NCBI GenBank assembly: GCA_021787665.1 | Contig: JAJYLN010000010.1 | Location: forward strand, 1-64,000 | Length of the DNA stretch: 64,000 bases | Origin: a bacterium | Lineage (GTDB): Bacteria > JAMCPX01 | Reading direction: 5' to 3' | In this document: one piece after another, positions 52,464-60,178 of the stretch | How the letters are laid out: each line of letters starts with the position of its first letter | How positions within the stretch are numbered: the first letter of the stretch is position 1 | Notes under the pieces: generated by a model | The model's input: only the letters and a program-made list of their open reading frames with translations | Databases searched by the model: none | What the model was told of the DNA's origin: nothing | Made by a program: the position numbers and the translations under genes

Positions 52464-52602
52464 AGGACAGGCCATGGTCGAATATCTTATAGTGACTGCC
52501 GTATTTGCAATAAGCGCCGCTCTTGCCGTCAGATTGCTTGGCAGCGCGATGAGCAGGTATTTTGGATTTCTCATCGCCTTTATAGCACTGCCGATGCCCT
52601 AG
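52426..52602 (+). CDS. Second Flp-type pilin
   Basis: The 58-residue protein carries KGQAMVEYLIVTAVFAISAA, with cleavage after Gly14, Glu at +5 and Tyr at +6, then a hydrophobic core. The mature part (about 44 residues) is shorter than the first pilin. AAGGAG precedes the ATG used, which overlaps the upstream gene by 38 bp. It may be a minor pilin or an alternative fibre subunit. Confidence 0.68.
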   Translation: MFRLLPIQLQINKGQAMVEYLIVTAVFAISAALAVRLLGSAMSRYFGFLIAFIALPMP

Positions 52603-52610
52603 GAGACCCT

Positions 52611-53399
52611 ATGAAGCTGGATAGAAACAAAAAGTTGATCATTGGTATCGCAAGCGGAGTCGTAGCAATCGTGCTGATACAGCTTTATCTGGCTGCATTC
52701 AGGCATGCTGTTTACAGCGAACTGGAGACCGTTGATGTGCTTATTGCAAAAGCGGACATAAAGCCCGGCACGGTCATCACCCCGGACCATCTTACCTCGG
52801 TGCCGCAGCCGAAGCGGTATCTTTCCCACAATACAATCCTGCAGAAGAACGAGGACGCGGTCGTGGGACACAGGGCCGTGATGCAGATAGAGAAAGGAGA
52901 ACCTCTTCAATGGACCATGCTCGGAGCCGCAAGAGGCTCAGGTTTTACCTCCTTGATAAAGGAAGGTGAAAGGGCAATATCCATTGCAGTCGATAACCAG
53001 ACGAGCGTGTCCGGCCTCATAAGGCCCGGGGATCACGTGGACATACTCGGTACGTTTTCACTTCCGGGTCCGGGCGGGGCGATGAGGCTCGCGACGATCA
53101 CGCTGCTCCAGAACGTTACCGTGCTTGCGACCGGCGGTATATGGGGCAGGGGGCTGCAGGAGTCGGAGCCTTACAGCTACCATGGCCTGACGCTCGCCGT
53201 ATCGCTGGTAGAGGCGGAACTGCTCACCTTTGCCTCCGAGCGGGCCAGGCTGAACTTCGTCCTGAGAAACGTGGACAACATACGAACGGAAGAAGACCTC
53301 CCCGTCATAGGTTGGGAAGACATCATGAGGATCGGCAACCTGAAACAGATCCAGCACGAGCGCAACATCAGGATCATAAAAGGCAAGGGCGGAGAATAG
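52611..53399 (+). CDS. cpaB: Flp pilus assembly protein CpaB
   Basis: The 262-residue protein has one N-terminal membrane helix and the SAF/CpaB domain (VDVLIAKADIKPGTVITPDHL, GHRAVMQIEKGEPLQWTML) followed by the RcpC-like region (ISIAVDNQTSVSGLIRPGDHVDILGTF). It acts in the periplasm, where it helps form or stabilise the outer-membrane channel. The secretin gene follows 5 bp later. Confidence 0.88.
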   Translation: MKLDRNKKLIIGIASGVVAIVLIQLYLAAFRHAVYSELETVDVLIAKADIKPGTVITPDHLTSVPQPKRYLSHNTILQKNEDAVVGHRAVMQIEKGEPLQWTMLGAARGSGFTSLIKEGERAISIAVDNQTSVSGLIRPGDHVDILGTFSLPGPGGAMRLATITLLQNVTVLATGGIWGRGLQESEPYSYHGLTLAVSLVEAELLTFASERARLNFVLRNVDNIRTEEDLPVIGWEDIMRIGNLKQIQHERNIRIIKGKGGE

Positions 53400-53404
53400 G
53401 AAAG

Positions 53405-54706
53405 ATGAGGCAGCGCCGGGGGCATAGGACCGGAAAGTCTTATAAGGCCCATAAGACCTGTTTTCTTCTGAGGGCTTGTTTTCTTTTACTGCTTGCCTTT
53501 TCCATGCCGCACGTCGTACAGGCGGGCCAGGACATCATCTCGCTTGTTCAGGGTCAGAGCAGGGTTATAGAGCAGCCGAACCTGTCGAAGGTCGCTATCG
53601 GTGATGCGACGATCGCGAGCGTAAAGGTGATCAACGGCAGCCAGCTCATGGTCACGGGCATCTCGAGGGGCATAACGAACCTCTCCGTCTGGCAGATTTC
53701 CGGCAAAAAAAGAGACTATGCCATACGGGTGACCGTGGAGGACCTGAAACTCGTCGCTCTGGATATCCGGGAGCTCCTGCACGACGTCGAAGGGGTGAGC
53801 GTGAACGTCATCGGCAACAGGGTCGTGCTCGAGGGGCAGGTGATACGGGCCGACGACTACGACAAGCTGGACAAGGTGATAGCTCTGTACCCCCAGGCGA
53901 TCAACTTCGTGAGAAAGAACGAAGTTCGTCTGGACAAGATGGTACAGATCGACGTCAAAATGATGGAGGTCGATAAGGGGTTTGCAAAGAACATTGGCAT
54001 CGGCTGGCCGCAGACCCTGCCGCTGTCGGCACAGTTCAAGGGCTCTTATCCGGCGATGGAAGGCCAGTCAAAGATCGGCGCATTATCGGCCGGCGGCTCG
54101 ATTCTCACCGGCTTCGACTTCATCTTCAACATGATGGTCACCGATAACTTGGGCAGGGTCCTGAGCAACCCGGTGCTCGTCTGCCGCTCCGGAGACAAGG
54201 CGAGCTTCATAGGAGGCGGCGAGATACCGATACCCACGACTTCTTCGCTCGGACAGACGAACGTCAACTGGAAGGAGTTCGGCATTATCATCAACATCGA
54301 GCCTGCCACCGATGAGTTCAACAACATAAGCTTGAAGATACACGCAGAGACGAGCGATATCGACATGAGCAACGCTGTCTCTACAAACGGGATAAACTTG
54401 CCCGCGTTCGTGACGCGGAAGACCGAGACCGTCGTCAACATGGCGCAGGGCGAGACACTGGTACTGTCTGAGCTCCTGAACGAAAAAGGTACCAAGAGCG
54501 TCGTCAAGTTTCCCCTGATCGGCAGCATCCCCATTATCGGTGAACTCTTCAAATCGAGGAAGTATCAGCAATCGCAATCGCAGTTCCTCGTGTTCATAAC
54601 GCCGGTAATCATACGGCCGGGCAGCATCGACGGTACGAAGATCAAAGAGATGAAGAGGCGGTACAGCGGCACGGGCGAGTCGATAGGCTATGATCCGATG
54701 GATTGA
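53405..54706 (+). CDS. cpaC: Secretin CpaC/RcpA
   Basis: The 433-residue outer-membrane channel protein has a signal peptide (to about residue 40), the CpaC N-terminal domain (SRVIEQPNLSKVAIGDATIA, then GITNLSVW), a BON-like segment (IGNRVVLEGQVIRADDYDKL), and the secretin core (about 170-400: KMMEVDKGFAKNIGIGW, VLSNPVLVCRSGDKASFIGGGEIP, LLNEKGTKSVVKFPLIGSIPIIGELF). It forms the gated ring through which the Flp fibre leaves. Confidence 0.9.
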   Translation: MRQRRGHRTGKSYKAHKTCFLLRACFLLLLAFSMPHVVQAGQDIISLVQGQSRVIEQPNLSKVAIGDATIASVKVINGSQLMVTGISRGITNLSVWQISGKKRDYAIRVTVEDLKLVALDIRELLHDVEGVSVNVIGNRVVLEGQVIRADDYDKLDKVIALYPQAINFVRKNEVRLDKMVQIDVKMMEVDKGFAKNIGIGWPQTLPLSAQFKGSYPAMEGQSKIGALSAGGSILTGFDFIFNMMVTDNLGRVLSNPVLVCRSGDKASFIGGGEIPIPTTSSLGQTNVNWKEFGIIINIEPATDEFNNISLKIHAETSDIDMSNAVSTNGINLPAFVTRKTETVVNMAQGETLVLSELLNEKGTKSVVKFPLIGSIPIIGELFKSRKYQQSQSQFLVFITPVIIRPGSIDGTKIKEMKRRYSGTGESIGYDPMD

Positions 54707-54708
54707 CC

Positions 54709-56376
54709 ATGCTTGAAATAGAAATTGTCAAACAGGGTGAACAGGTGCGTAGGGCCACCGTCGAGGTCCAGTGCATCGTCGGCAGGTCGCCGGACGCAGA
54801 CGTCAGGATCGACGACGGCTTGTGCTCGAGGAGACACCTCAGGCTCTACAGACAGGGCGGAGCGTGGCTGGCGCTTGATCTGAACAGTTCGAATGGCACG
54901 ACGTACAATGAACGGCCTCTTTCCGGGCCTACGGTCCTCACTGCAGGCGACAGATTGAGGATAGGCACCCACGAGATCCTCGTACGAGGTGACACGATCG
55001 GCGGTCAGGGCCATGAGACACCGCAGGATCAGGGGGGGCATGCAGCCGGCCACGACAGCTTCGGGGGGCCGGGAAGTCAGCACGCCCTGTCCCCGGCACT
55101 GGATGCAGAGGAACAGGACGGAATAAAGCGGGAGATACACAAACAACTGCTCGATGAGCTCGACCTTAAAAGCATCGACCTTTCGAAATTAGATACCGAG
55201 GAGGTGCGACACAAGGCCGGTGATGCTGTGCGAGGAATTATAGCAGGACTGAAGGCCCACGGTACGCTCGATGCGCAGGCAGACGAGACCGGCCTGCTCA
55301 AGGAAGTGATCGACGAGGCACTCGGGCTCGGCCCCTTGGAGCCGCTGCTCGAAGATGCGACGGTAAGCGAGGTCATGGTGAACGCGAAGGATCAGATATA
55401 CATAGAGAGGGACGGCAGGATCGAGAGGACGCCGCTGCGGTTCTCGTCCGACAGGGCAATGCTGAACGTTGTCGAGAGGATCGTTTCCCCGATCGGGAGG
55501 AGGATAGACGAGGGCTCACCGACCGTGGATGCCCGCCTGAGGGACGGATCGCGTGTCCATGTCATCATCCCGCCCCTCGCGATAAAGGGCCCTACAATCA
55601 CGATACGAAAGTTTTCAAGGAGGCCGTACACCATCGACGACCTGATCCGGTTCGGGACCATGACTGAGAAGATGTCCCAGTTTTTGAGGATAGCGATAGA
55701 GACAAGGAAAAACATCGTCGTTTCCGGCGGGACCGGTTCCGGCAAGACGACGCTGCTCAATGTGCTCTCGGGCTTTATCCCGGGAGACGAGCGCATCCTT
55801 ACCATCGAGGACGCTGCAGAACTGAAGCTGGTCCAGCCGCATGTCGTTTCGCTCGAGGCAAGGCCCGCGAACATCGAGGGCAGGGGCGCGATAACGATAC
55901 GGGAGCTCGTGCGTAACGCCCTGCGGATGAGGCCGGACAGGATCATCGTCGGTGAGTGCAGGGGAGGCGAGGCGCTCGATATGCTTCAGGCGATGAACAC
56001 CGGACACGACGGATCGCTCACCACCCTCCACGCTAACGGCCCCAGGGACGCCCTGTCGAGGCTCGAGACGATGGTACTGATGTCCGGCATGGAGCTTCCG
56101 GTGAGGGCAATACGAGAGCAGATCTGGTCGGCCCTGGACCTCATCGTACAACAGACGAGGTTCAGGGACGGCTCGCGGCGCATAGCGGCCATAACGGAGG
56201 TGCAGGGCATGGAGGGCGATACCATCGTGCTGCAGGACGTCTTTTCGTTCGAAATGTCCGGGACCGATTCAGCCGGCAAGGTGCTCGGCGTGTTCAGGCC
56301 AACCGGCTTCGTTCCCCGGTTCGTTGAGGAGCTCAGGGCGCACCACATGGAAGTACCGCAGGACATCTTCACATGA
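54709..56376 (+). CDS. cpaF: FHA-CpaF fusion: pilus assembly ATPase
   Basis: The 555-residue protein joins an N-terminal FHA phosphothreonine-binding domain (about 1-95; GRS at 25-27, SRRH at 40-43, NSSNGT at 59-64, all key residues present) to a CpaF/TadA hexameric ATPase. In the ATPase half, GLGPLEPLLEDATVSEVMVN leads the N-domain; the Walker A is SGGTGSGKTTLLN near 338-350; the Asp box and Walker B lie in MRPDRIIVGECRGGEALDML; the histidine box is near TLHANGPRDALSRLE. It powers pilus assembly at the inner membrane. Start is ATG; a TTG 6 bp upstream is the alternative. The next gene overlaps by 4 bp. Confidence 0.9.
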   Translation: MLEIEIVKQGEQVRRATVEVQCIVGRSPDADVRIDDGLCSRRHLRLYRQGGAWLALDLNSSNGTTYNERPLSGPTVLTAGDRLRIGTHEILVRGDTIGGQGHETPQDQGGHAAGHDSFGGPGSQHALSPALDAEEQDGIKREIHKQLLDELDLKSIDLSKLDTEEVRHKAGDAVRGIIAGLKAHGTLDAQADETGLLKEVIDEALGLGPLEPLLEDATVSEVMVNAKDQIYIERDGRIERTPLRFSSDRAMLNVVERIVSPIGRRIDEGSPTVDARLRDGSRVHVIIPPLAIKGPTITIRKFSRRPYTIDDLIRFGTMTEKMSQFLRIAIETRKNIVVSGGTGSGKTTLLNVLSGFIPGDERILTIEDAAELKLVQPHVVSLEARPANIEGRGAITIRELVRNALRMRPDRIIVGECRGGEALDMLQAMNTGHDGSLTTLHANGPRDALSRLETMVLMSGMELPVRAIREQIWSALDLIVQQTRFRDGSRRIAAITEVQGMEGDTIVLQDVFSFEMSGTDSAGKVLGVFRPTGFVPRFVEELRAHHMEVPQDIFT

Positions 56377-57224
56377 TGGCCCTGATGCTCGGTGCGACCG
56401 TGTTCGCGGCTATCGGGGCGTTCGTCATCGTCTTCGAAGGCATGGCCTTCCTCGGACAGGGCGTTGACGCGTATAGAGGGAAGGTCGCTGACCAGGTCAG
56501 GCAGCTCGATGGGCTCTATGTTAAGGCGGAGCCACACAAGTTGTTCTTCCTGAACATCGTCTCCTCGTTCGTGATGTTCGTCGTCGTGTTCGTATCGACC
56601 GGGAGCGCCGTCGTGAGCCTCGCCGTCTGTCCGATCGGCATGTTTGTCTCAAAGCTGTGGATAGGCCTGGCGAGAAAAAGGCGGCTGCGCCTGTTCGATG
56701 AGCAGTTCGTCGATGCGGTGGGCGTCATCAGCAGTGCCCTGAAGTCCGGACTTTCCCTCCAGCAGGCGATCGCACGGGTAGCTGCGCAGTATCCACCGCC
56801 CCTGTCGCAGGAGCTCTCCATGGTGGGTAAGGAAGCTGCGCTCGGGGTGCCGCTGGAACAGGCGCTCATAAACCTGGGCAGGAGGGTCGGGAGTCAGGAC
56901 CTGGACCTGTTCGTGACGGCGACGAACGTGGTCAGGGACGTCGGGGGCAACCTGTCCGAGATGTTCGACACCATCGCGGACACGCTCAGGGAGCGGAATA
57001 CCATCCAGGGAAAGATCAGGGCATTGACATCGCAGGGCCGCATGCAGGGGATCGTGATCGGGCTTATGCCCGTGGCGCTCGGCGTTATTCTGTACCGGCT
57101 CGATCCGAACCTGGTCGCTCCCCTGTTCAATGACCCCATCGGCTGGACGATACTGTTCGTGATCGTGCTGTTCGAGGCCATCGGTGCCTTCGTTATAGCG
57201 AAGATCGTCAGGATCGACGTATGA
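56373..57224 (+). CDS. tadB: Inner-membrane pilus platform protein TadB
   Basis: The 283-residue type II secretion F-type protein has hydrophobic helices at about 1-22, 55-90 and near the C-terminus (two), with the T2SF domain between (VDAVGVISSALKSGLSLQQAIARVA, then VVRDVGGNLSEMFDTIADTLRERNTI). It forms the platform that works with the ATPase and TadC. It overlaps both neighbours by 4 bp, so the three are translationally coupled. Confidence 0.88.
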   Translation: MMALMLGATVFAAIGAFVIVFEGMAFLGQGVDAYRGKVADQVRQLDGLYVKAEPHKLFFLNIVSSFVMFVVVFVSTGSAVVSLAVCPIGMFVSKLWIGLARKRRLRLFDEQFVDAVGVISSALKSGLSLQQAIARVAAQYPPPLSQELSMVGKEAALGVPLEQALINLGRRVGSQDLDLFVTATNVVRDVGGNLSEMFDTIADTLRERNTIQGKIRALTSQGRMQGIVIGLMPVALGVILYRLDPNLVAPLFNDPIGWTILFVIVLFEAIGAFVIAKIVRIDV

Positions 57225-58096
57225 GCTCTGTTTATACCATGCTCTCGAGCCTGTTCGCAGGCGTGTGCGGATACATGGTGGCAGCGGCGCTGCTCGACGG
57301 GCGCGCGGTGGAGGGGCAGGCGAGGGCAAGGCCGGCCCGGGAGGCACTCATGAGATCGCCACTGTACCGGCTCTTCGTGGCGGCAGCCGCTCTTCTTATA
57401 AACGTACACCCCAAAAAGGACAGCCTCGCAGGCTATTTCAACAGGGCACGCAAGAGACTCCTGCTTGCAGGTGGCCCGCTCTGCCTGTCGCCGGAGGAAT
57501 TCCTTGCGTTGAAGGAACTCGCGTGTCTGTGCATGTTCGTTGTCTCGCTGGTACTCGGGCTTTCGGCTACCGTTATCCTGATACTTTCTACGGCAGGATT
57601 CCTGTATCCTGACCTCTGGCTCAGGGAGCTTTACCGGAAGAGAAGGCTCGCGATTCTCAGGGAGCTACCTTACGTTCTCGATCTCCTGACCCTGTCTATC
57701 GAGGCCGGGCTCGATCTCACCGGTAGCATGAGCAGGGTTGCCGGGAAGTCGAAGGAAGGCATCCTGCGCAGCGAGCTCCTGCAGTTCTTACAGGAGCTGA
57801 AGATGGGCAAAGCACGCAGACAGGCCCTGACGGACATGGCGAGTCGCGTCGGTGTACCGGAAATCACCTCGATCGTAAACGCTATCATACAGTGTGACGA
57901 GCTCGGGTCCGGTCTCGCGAGGACCCTGCGGGTGCAGTCGCAGGAGTACAGGACAAAGCGGTTTCAGAGGGCGGAAAAACTCGCTATGGAGGCGCCGGTG
58001 AAGATGACCTTTCCCCTGCTCTTCATCTTCGTGTCCGTGTTTCTTCTCCTTTTTGGTCCCTTCGCGGTCCAGGCGCTCAGAGGCAGGCTTTTCTGA
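57221..58096 (+). CDS. tadC: Inner-membrane pilus platform protein TadC
   Basis: The 291-residue protein is the second T2SF platform component, with helices near the N-terminus, at about 100-130 and at the C-terminus, and the domain core LPYVLDLLTLSIEAGLDLTGSM, followed by ELLQFLQELKMGKARRQALTDMA and QCDELGSGLARTLRVQSQEYRTKRFQRAEKLA. It closes the recognised tad set; no TadD, TadV or TadZ follows. Confidence 0.88.
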   Translation: MSSVYTMLSSLFAGVCGYMVAAALLDGRAVEGQARARPAREALMRSPLYRLFVAAAALLINVHPKKDSLAGYFNRARKRLLLAGGPLCLSPEEFLALKELACLCMFVVSLVLGLSATVILILSTAGFLYPDLWLRELYRKRRLAILRELPYVLDLLTLSIEAGLDLTGSMSRVAGKSKEGILRSELLQFLQELKMGKARRQALTDMASRVGVPEITSIVNAIIQCDELGSGLARTLRVQSQEYRTKRFQRAEKLAMEAPVKMTFPLLFIFVSVFLLLFGPFAVQALRGRLF

Positions 58097-58182
58097 GAGG
58101 GTGTCGGTCGTCGTTCGGGGCCTTGCCTTGTGGACATTTCCGAAATACTAGTGTATAGAAGGTGTCGAAGGAGGAAATCTAT

Positions 58183-58701
58183 ATGAAGCTGACCCCGCTC
58201 GATATCCAGCAGCAGCGGTTCAGGAAAAAGCTGTTGAAGGGCTACGATAGAAGGGAAGTCGACATGTTCATGGAACTCATCCGCAACGAGATGGAGGAGC
58301 TCATCACCGACAATATGGACATGAAACAGCAGCTCAAAGAGAAGAACGAGAGCCTTGACGGGTACAAGGACAGGGAGCAAACTATAAAGGAGACCATGAT
58401 CACCACCCAGCAACTGAAAGACGATATCCATTCCAATGCGCTCAAAGAGGCTCAGCTCATCATCGCGGACGCAAAGATAAAAGCCGAAGAAATTGTCAAC
58501 AGCTCACAGAACAGGTACATGGAGATCGCCAATGATATCAAGGAGCTGAAGAAGCAAAAGATTCAGCTCGAGGCGAACCTGAAGGCCGTGCTCGAGACGC
58601 ACCTGAAGATACTCGATACCGAATCCGTACAGAGACAAAAGGACATCGACGACACGCTGGCGGTCATCGCGGGCAAGTCGAAGAGCTCCAATGGCAAATA
58701 G
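58183..58701 (+). CDS. DivIVA-domain coiled-coil protein
   Basis: The 172-residue protein begins MKLTPLDIQQQRFRKKLLKG, the DivIVA N-terminal lipid-binding motif with GYDRREVDMF, followed by a long coiled coil rich in Lys, Glu and Gln. It would bind negatively curved membrane at division sites or poles. AAGGAGG precedes the ATG; a GTG seven codons earlier is in frame but lacks such a site. It overlaps the DUF167 gene by 11 bp. Confidence 0.82.
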   Translation: MKLTPLDIQQQRFRKKLLKGYDRREVDMFMELIRNEMEELITDNMDMKQQLKEKNESLDGYKDREQTIKETMITTQQLKDDIHSNALKEAQLIIADAKIKAEEIVNSSQNRYMEIANDIKELKKQKIQLEANLKAVLETHLKILDTESVQRQKDIDDTLAVIAGKSKSSNGK

Positions 58702-58933
58702 CAGGCAGAGCATGTATGTCCAGGTCAGGCCTTCATCAAACACGAGCGAGGTACGACAGGAAGAGGACAGCCTGAAGGCCTATCTCAAGTCCCCCCCCAT
58801 TGACGGGAGGGCAAATGAAGAATTAATATATCTATTGAGCCGCTATTTCCACGTTCGGAGGTCCGCTATTACGATAAAGAGCGGCAGATATGCAAAGAAG
58901 AAGCTTATACAGATTAGCAGGAAGGTAGAATGA
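58691..58933 (+). CDS. DUF167 (YggU) family protein
   Basis: The 80-residue protein has the DUF167 pattern VQVRPSSNTSEV, LKAYLKSPPIDGRANEELI, a central helix, and ITIKSGRYAKKKLIQI. The function of the family is unknown. It is commonly encoded near DivIVA and YggT genes, consistent with this setting. Confidence 0.85.
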   Translation: MANSRQSMYVQVRPSSNTSEVRQEEDSLKAYLKSPPIDGRANEELIYLLSRYFHVRRSAITIKSGRYAKKKLIQISRKVE

Positions 58934-58936
58934 GCG

Positions 58937-59194
58937 ATGCCGACATACGAATATGAGTGCACCACATGCGGGTACCGGTTCGAGATGCTCCAGAAGATAT
59001 CCGAAAACCCCATCTCCGCGTGTCCTAAGTGCAGCGGAAAGGTCAAGAGATTGATATCCGACAGCAGTTCCTTTATTCTCAAGGGCAGCGGCTGGTACGA
59101 GACGGACTATGTCAAACACGATAAACCGCAGACCAAGAGCGGGGGCAAGTCGGCCGGTCAGCCCGCTGACAAGGCGCCGCCCGGCAATAAATAA
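58937..59194 (+). CDS. FmdB-type zinc-ribbon protein
   Basis: The 85-residue protein begins [16 protein letters not shown], with CTTC and CPKC knuckles forming a zinc ribbon, then [14 protein letters not shown], the FmdB family signature, and a Lys/Gln/Pro-rich tail. Members were named from methylamine or formamidase gene clusters; a general regulatory role is assumed but not established. Confidence 0.88.
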   Translation: MPTYEYECTTCGYRFEMLQKISENPISACPKCSGKVKRLISDSSSFILKGSGWYETDYVKHDKPQTKSGGKSAGQPADKAPPGNK

Positions 59195-59249
59195 GCCCTT
59201 CAACAGGGCCCCTTTCTTCGGGGGGCGACCTCTGCCCTCCGTACCCATC

Positions 59250-60137
59250 GTGCTCGTGGCGGTAGTGCTGGTACTGCTTTTCCCCACCACAGGCCTGTGC
59301 TGGGGACCGATCTCCCATATCGATATTGCAACCGAGGTGCTGAACTACGCGCAACTGCTCGCGCCCCAGGTCATGGATCTTGTCCGCAACTTTCCCTACG
59401 ACTATCTGTATGGCAACATCGGCGCCGATATCGTCATCGGGAAGAACTTTACCGAGTACGAGTACCACTGCCACAACTGGCTCGTGGCCGATCAGGTGTT
59501 CAGGTCAGCGCGGAACGAACACCAGCGGGCCTTTGCGTACGGGTACCTGAGCCACCTCGCGTCCGATGTCATAGCGCACAACTACTTTGTCCCCCGCATG
59601 ATCATCACGATGTACAGGAAAAGGGTATTTTCCCACACGTACTGGGAGATGAGGTTCGATAAGCTGGTGAACGAGCGGACTGCCGCCGTTCTGGGAAAGA
59701 CCCTGAAGCTGCGGCACAGGGACGACAACGAGATATTGAAACACACCCTGGAGAAGACGCTGTTCTCTTTCTCGACAAACAAGAACATCTTCAACGGCAT
59801 GATGCTCATGAACAGAAGGAGGCTGCTGAGAAATATCTACAACGGCTTTACGTCCGAGAGGAAGTGGCTGCTCTCCCGCGAAGAGTTCGAAAGCTACAGG
59901 AGCCGGGCCGTGGATGCGGTGTTCGATGTCCTCAACGAGGGGGACAAGTCCTCCTATACCAGATTCGACCCGACCGGCCGTGAGGCCCTGCGGATAGCAT
60001 CGGGTGTGCGCAAAGAGCTGAACAAACTGCACGCGAGAAAGCGCATAGCGCAGAGGGACATCTCCGAGATAGCTCAGACGATAGTGCCGCCTATCGGTGC
60101 CGGGATCTACACCCGCGTACGCGGCTCGCAGCCATAA
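59250..60137 (+). CDS. Zinc-dependent phospholipase C-like protein
   Basis: About 295 residues from a GTG start: MLVAVVLVLLFPTTGLCWG gives a hydrophobic signal followed by a tryptophan as the first residue of the mature zinc-phospholipase C fold. Metal ligands are plausible in HIDIAT, GNIGADIVIGK, EYHCHNW and YGYLSHLASDVIAHNYFVP, the last closely matching that family (zinc-dependent PLC/S1-P1-like). An ATG at 59109 would extend it by 47 residues but overlaps the FmdB gene by 86 bp, so the later start is preferred; the true start is uncertain. Phospholipid hydrolysis is inferred, not shown. Confidence 0.72.
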   Translation: MLVAVVLVLLFPTTGLCWGPISHIDIATEVLNYAQLLAPQVMDLVRNFPYDYLYGNIGADIVIGKNFTEYEYHCHNWLVADQVFRSARNEHQRAFAYGYLSHLASDVIAHNYFVPRMIITMYRKRVFSHTYWEMRFDKLVNERTAAVLGKTLKLRHRDDNEILKHTLEKTLFSFSTNKNIFNGMMLMNRRRLLRNIYNGFTSERKWLLSREEFESYRSRAVDAVFDVLNEGDKSSYTRFDPTGREALRIASGVRKELNKLHARKRIAQRDISEIAQTIVPPIGAGIYTRVRGSQP

Positions 60138-60141
60138 TCAC

Positions 60142-60158
60142 GAAGAAAGGGTTTCTTC
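60142..60158. terminator. Weak possible bidirectional hairpin between convergent genes
   Basis: GAAGAAA and TTTCTTC form a 7-bp AT-rich stem around GGG, in the 41-bp gap between convergent stops. It is weak by itself and lacks a clean T-tract. Confidence 0.25.
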
Positions 60159-60178
60159 TCCCATTCTTTCCTTGCTGC

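Noticed and set aside
59109-59249. Upstream ATG giving the phospholipase-like protein an arginine-rich 47-residue extension
   Set aside because: It would overlap the FmdB gene by 86 bp, with no ribosome site, and puts the signal sequence far from the N-terminus.
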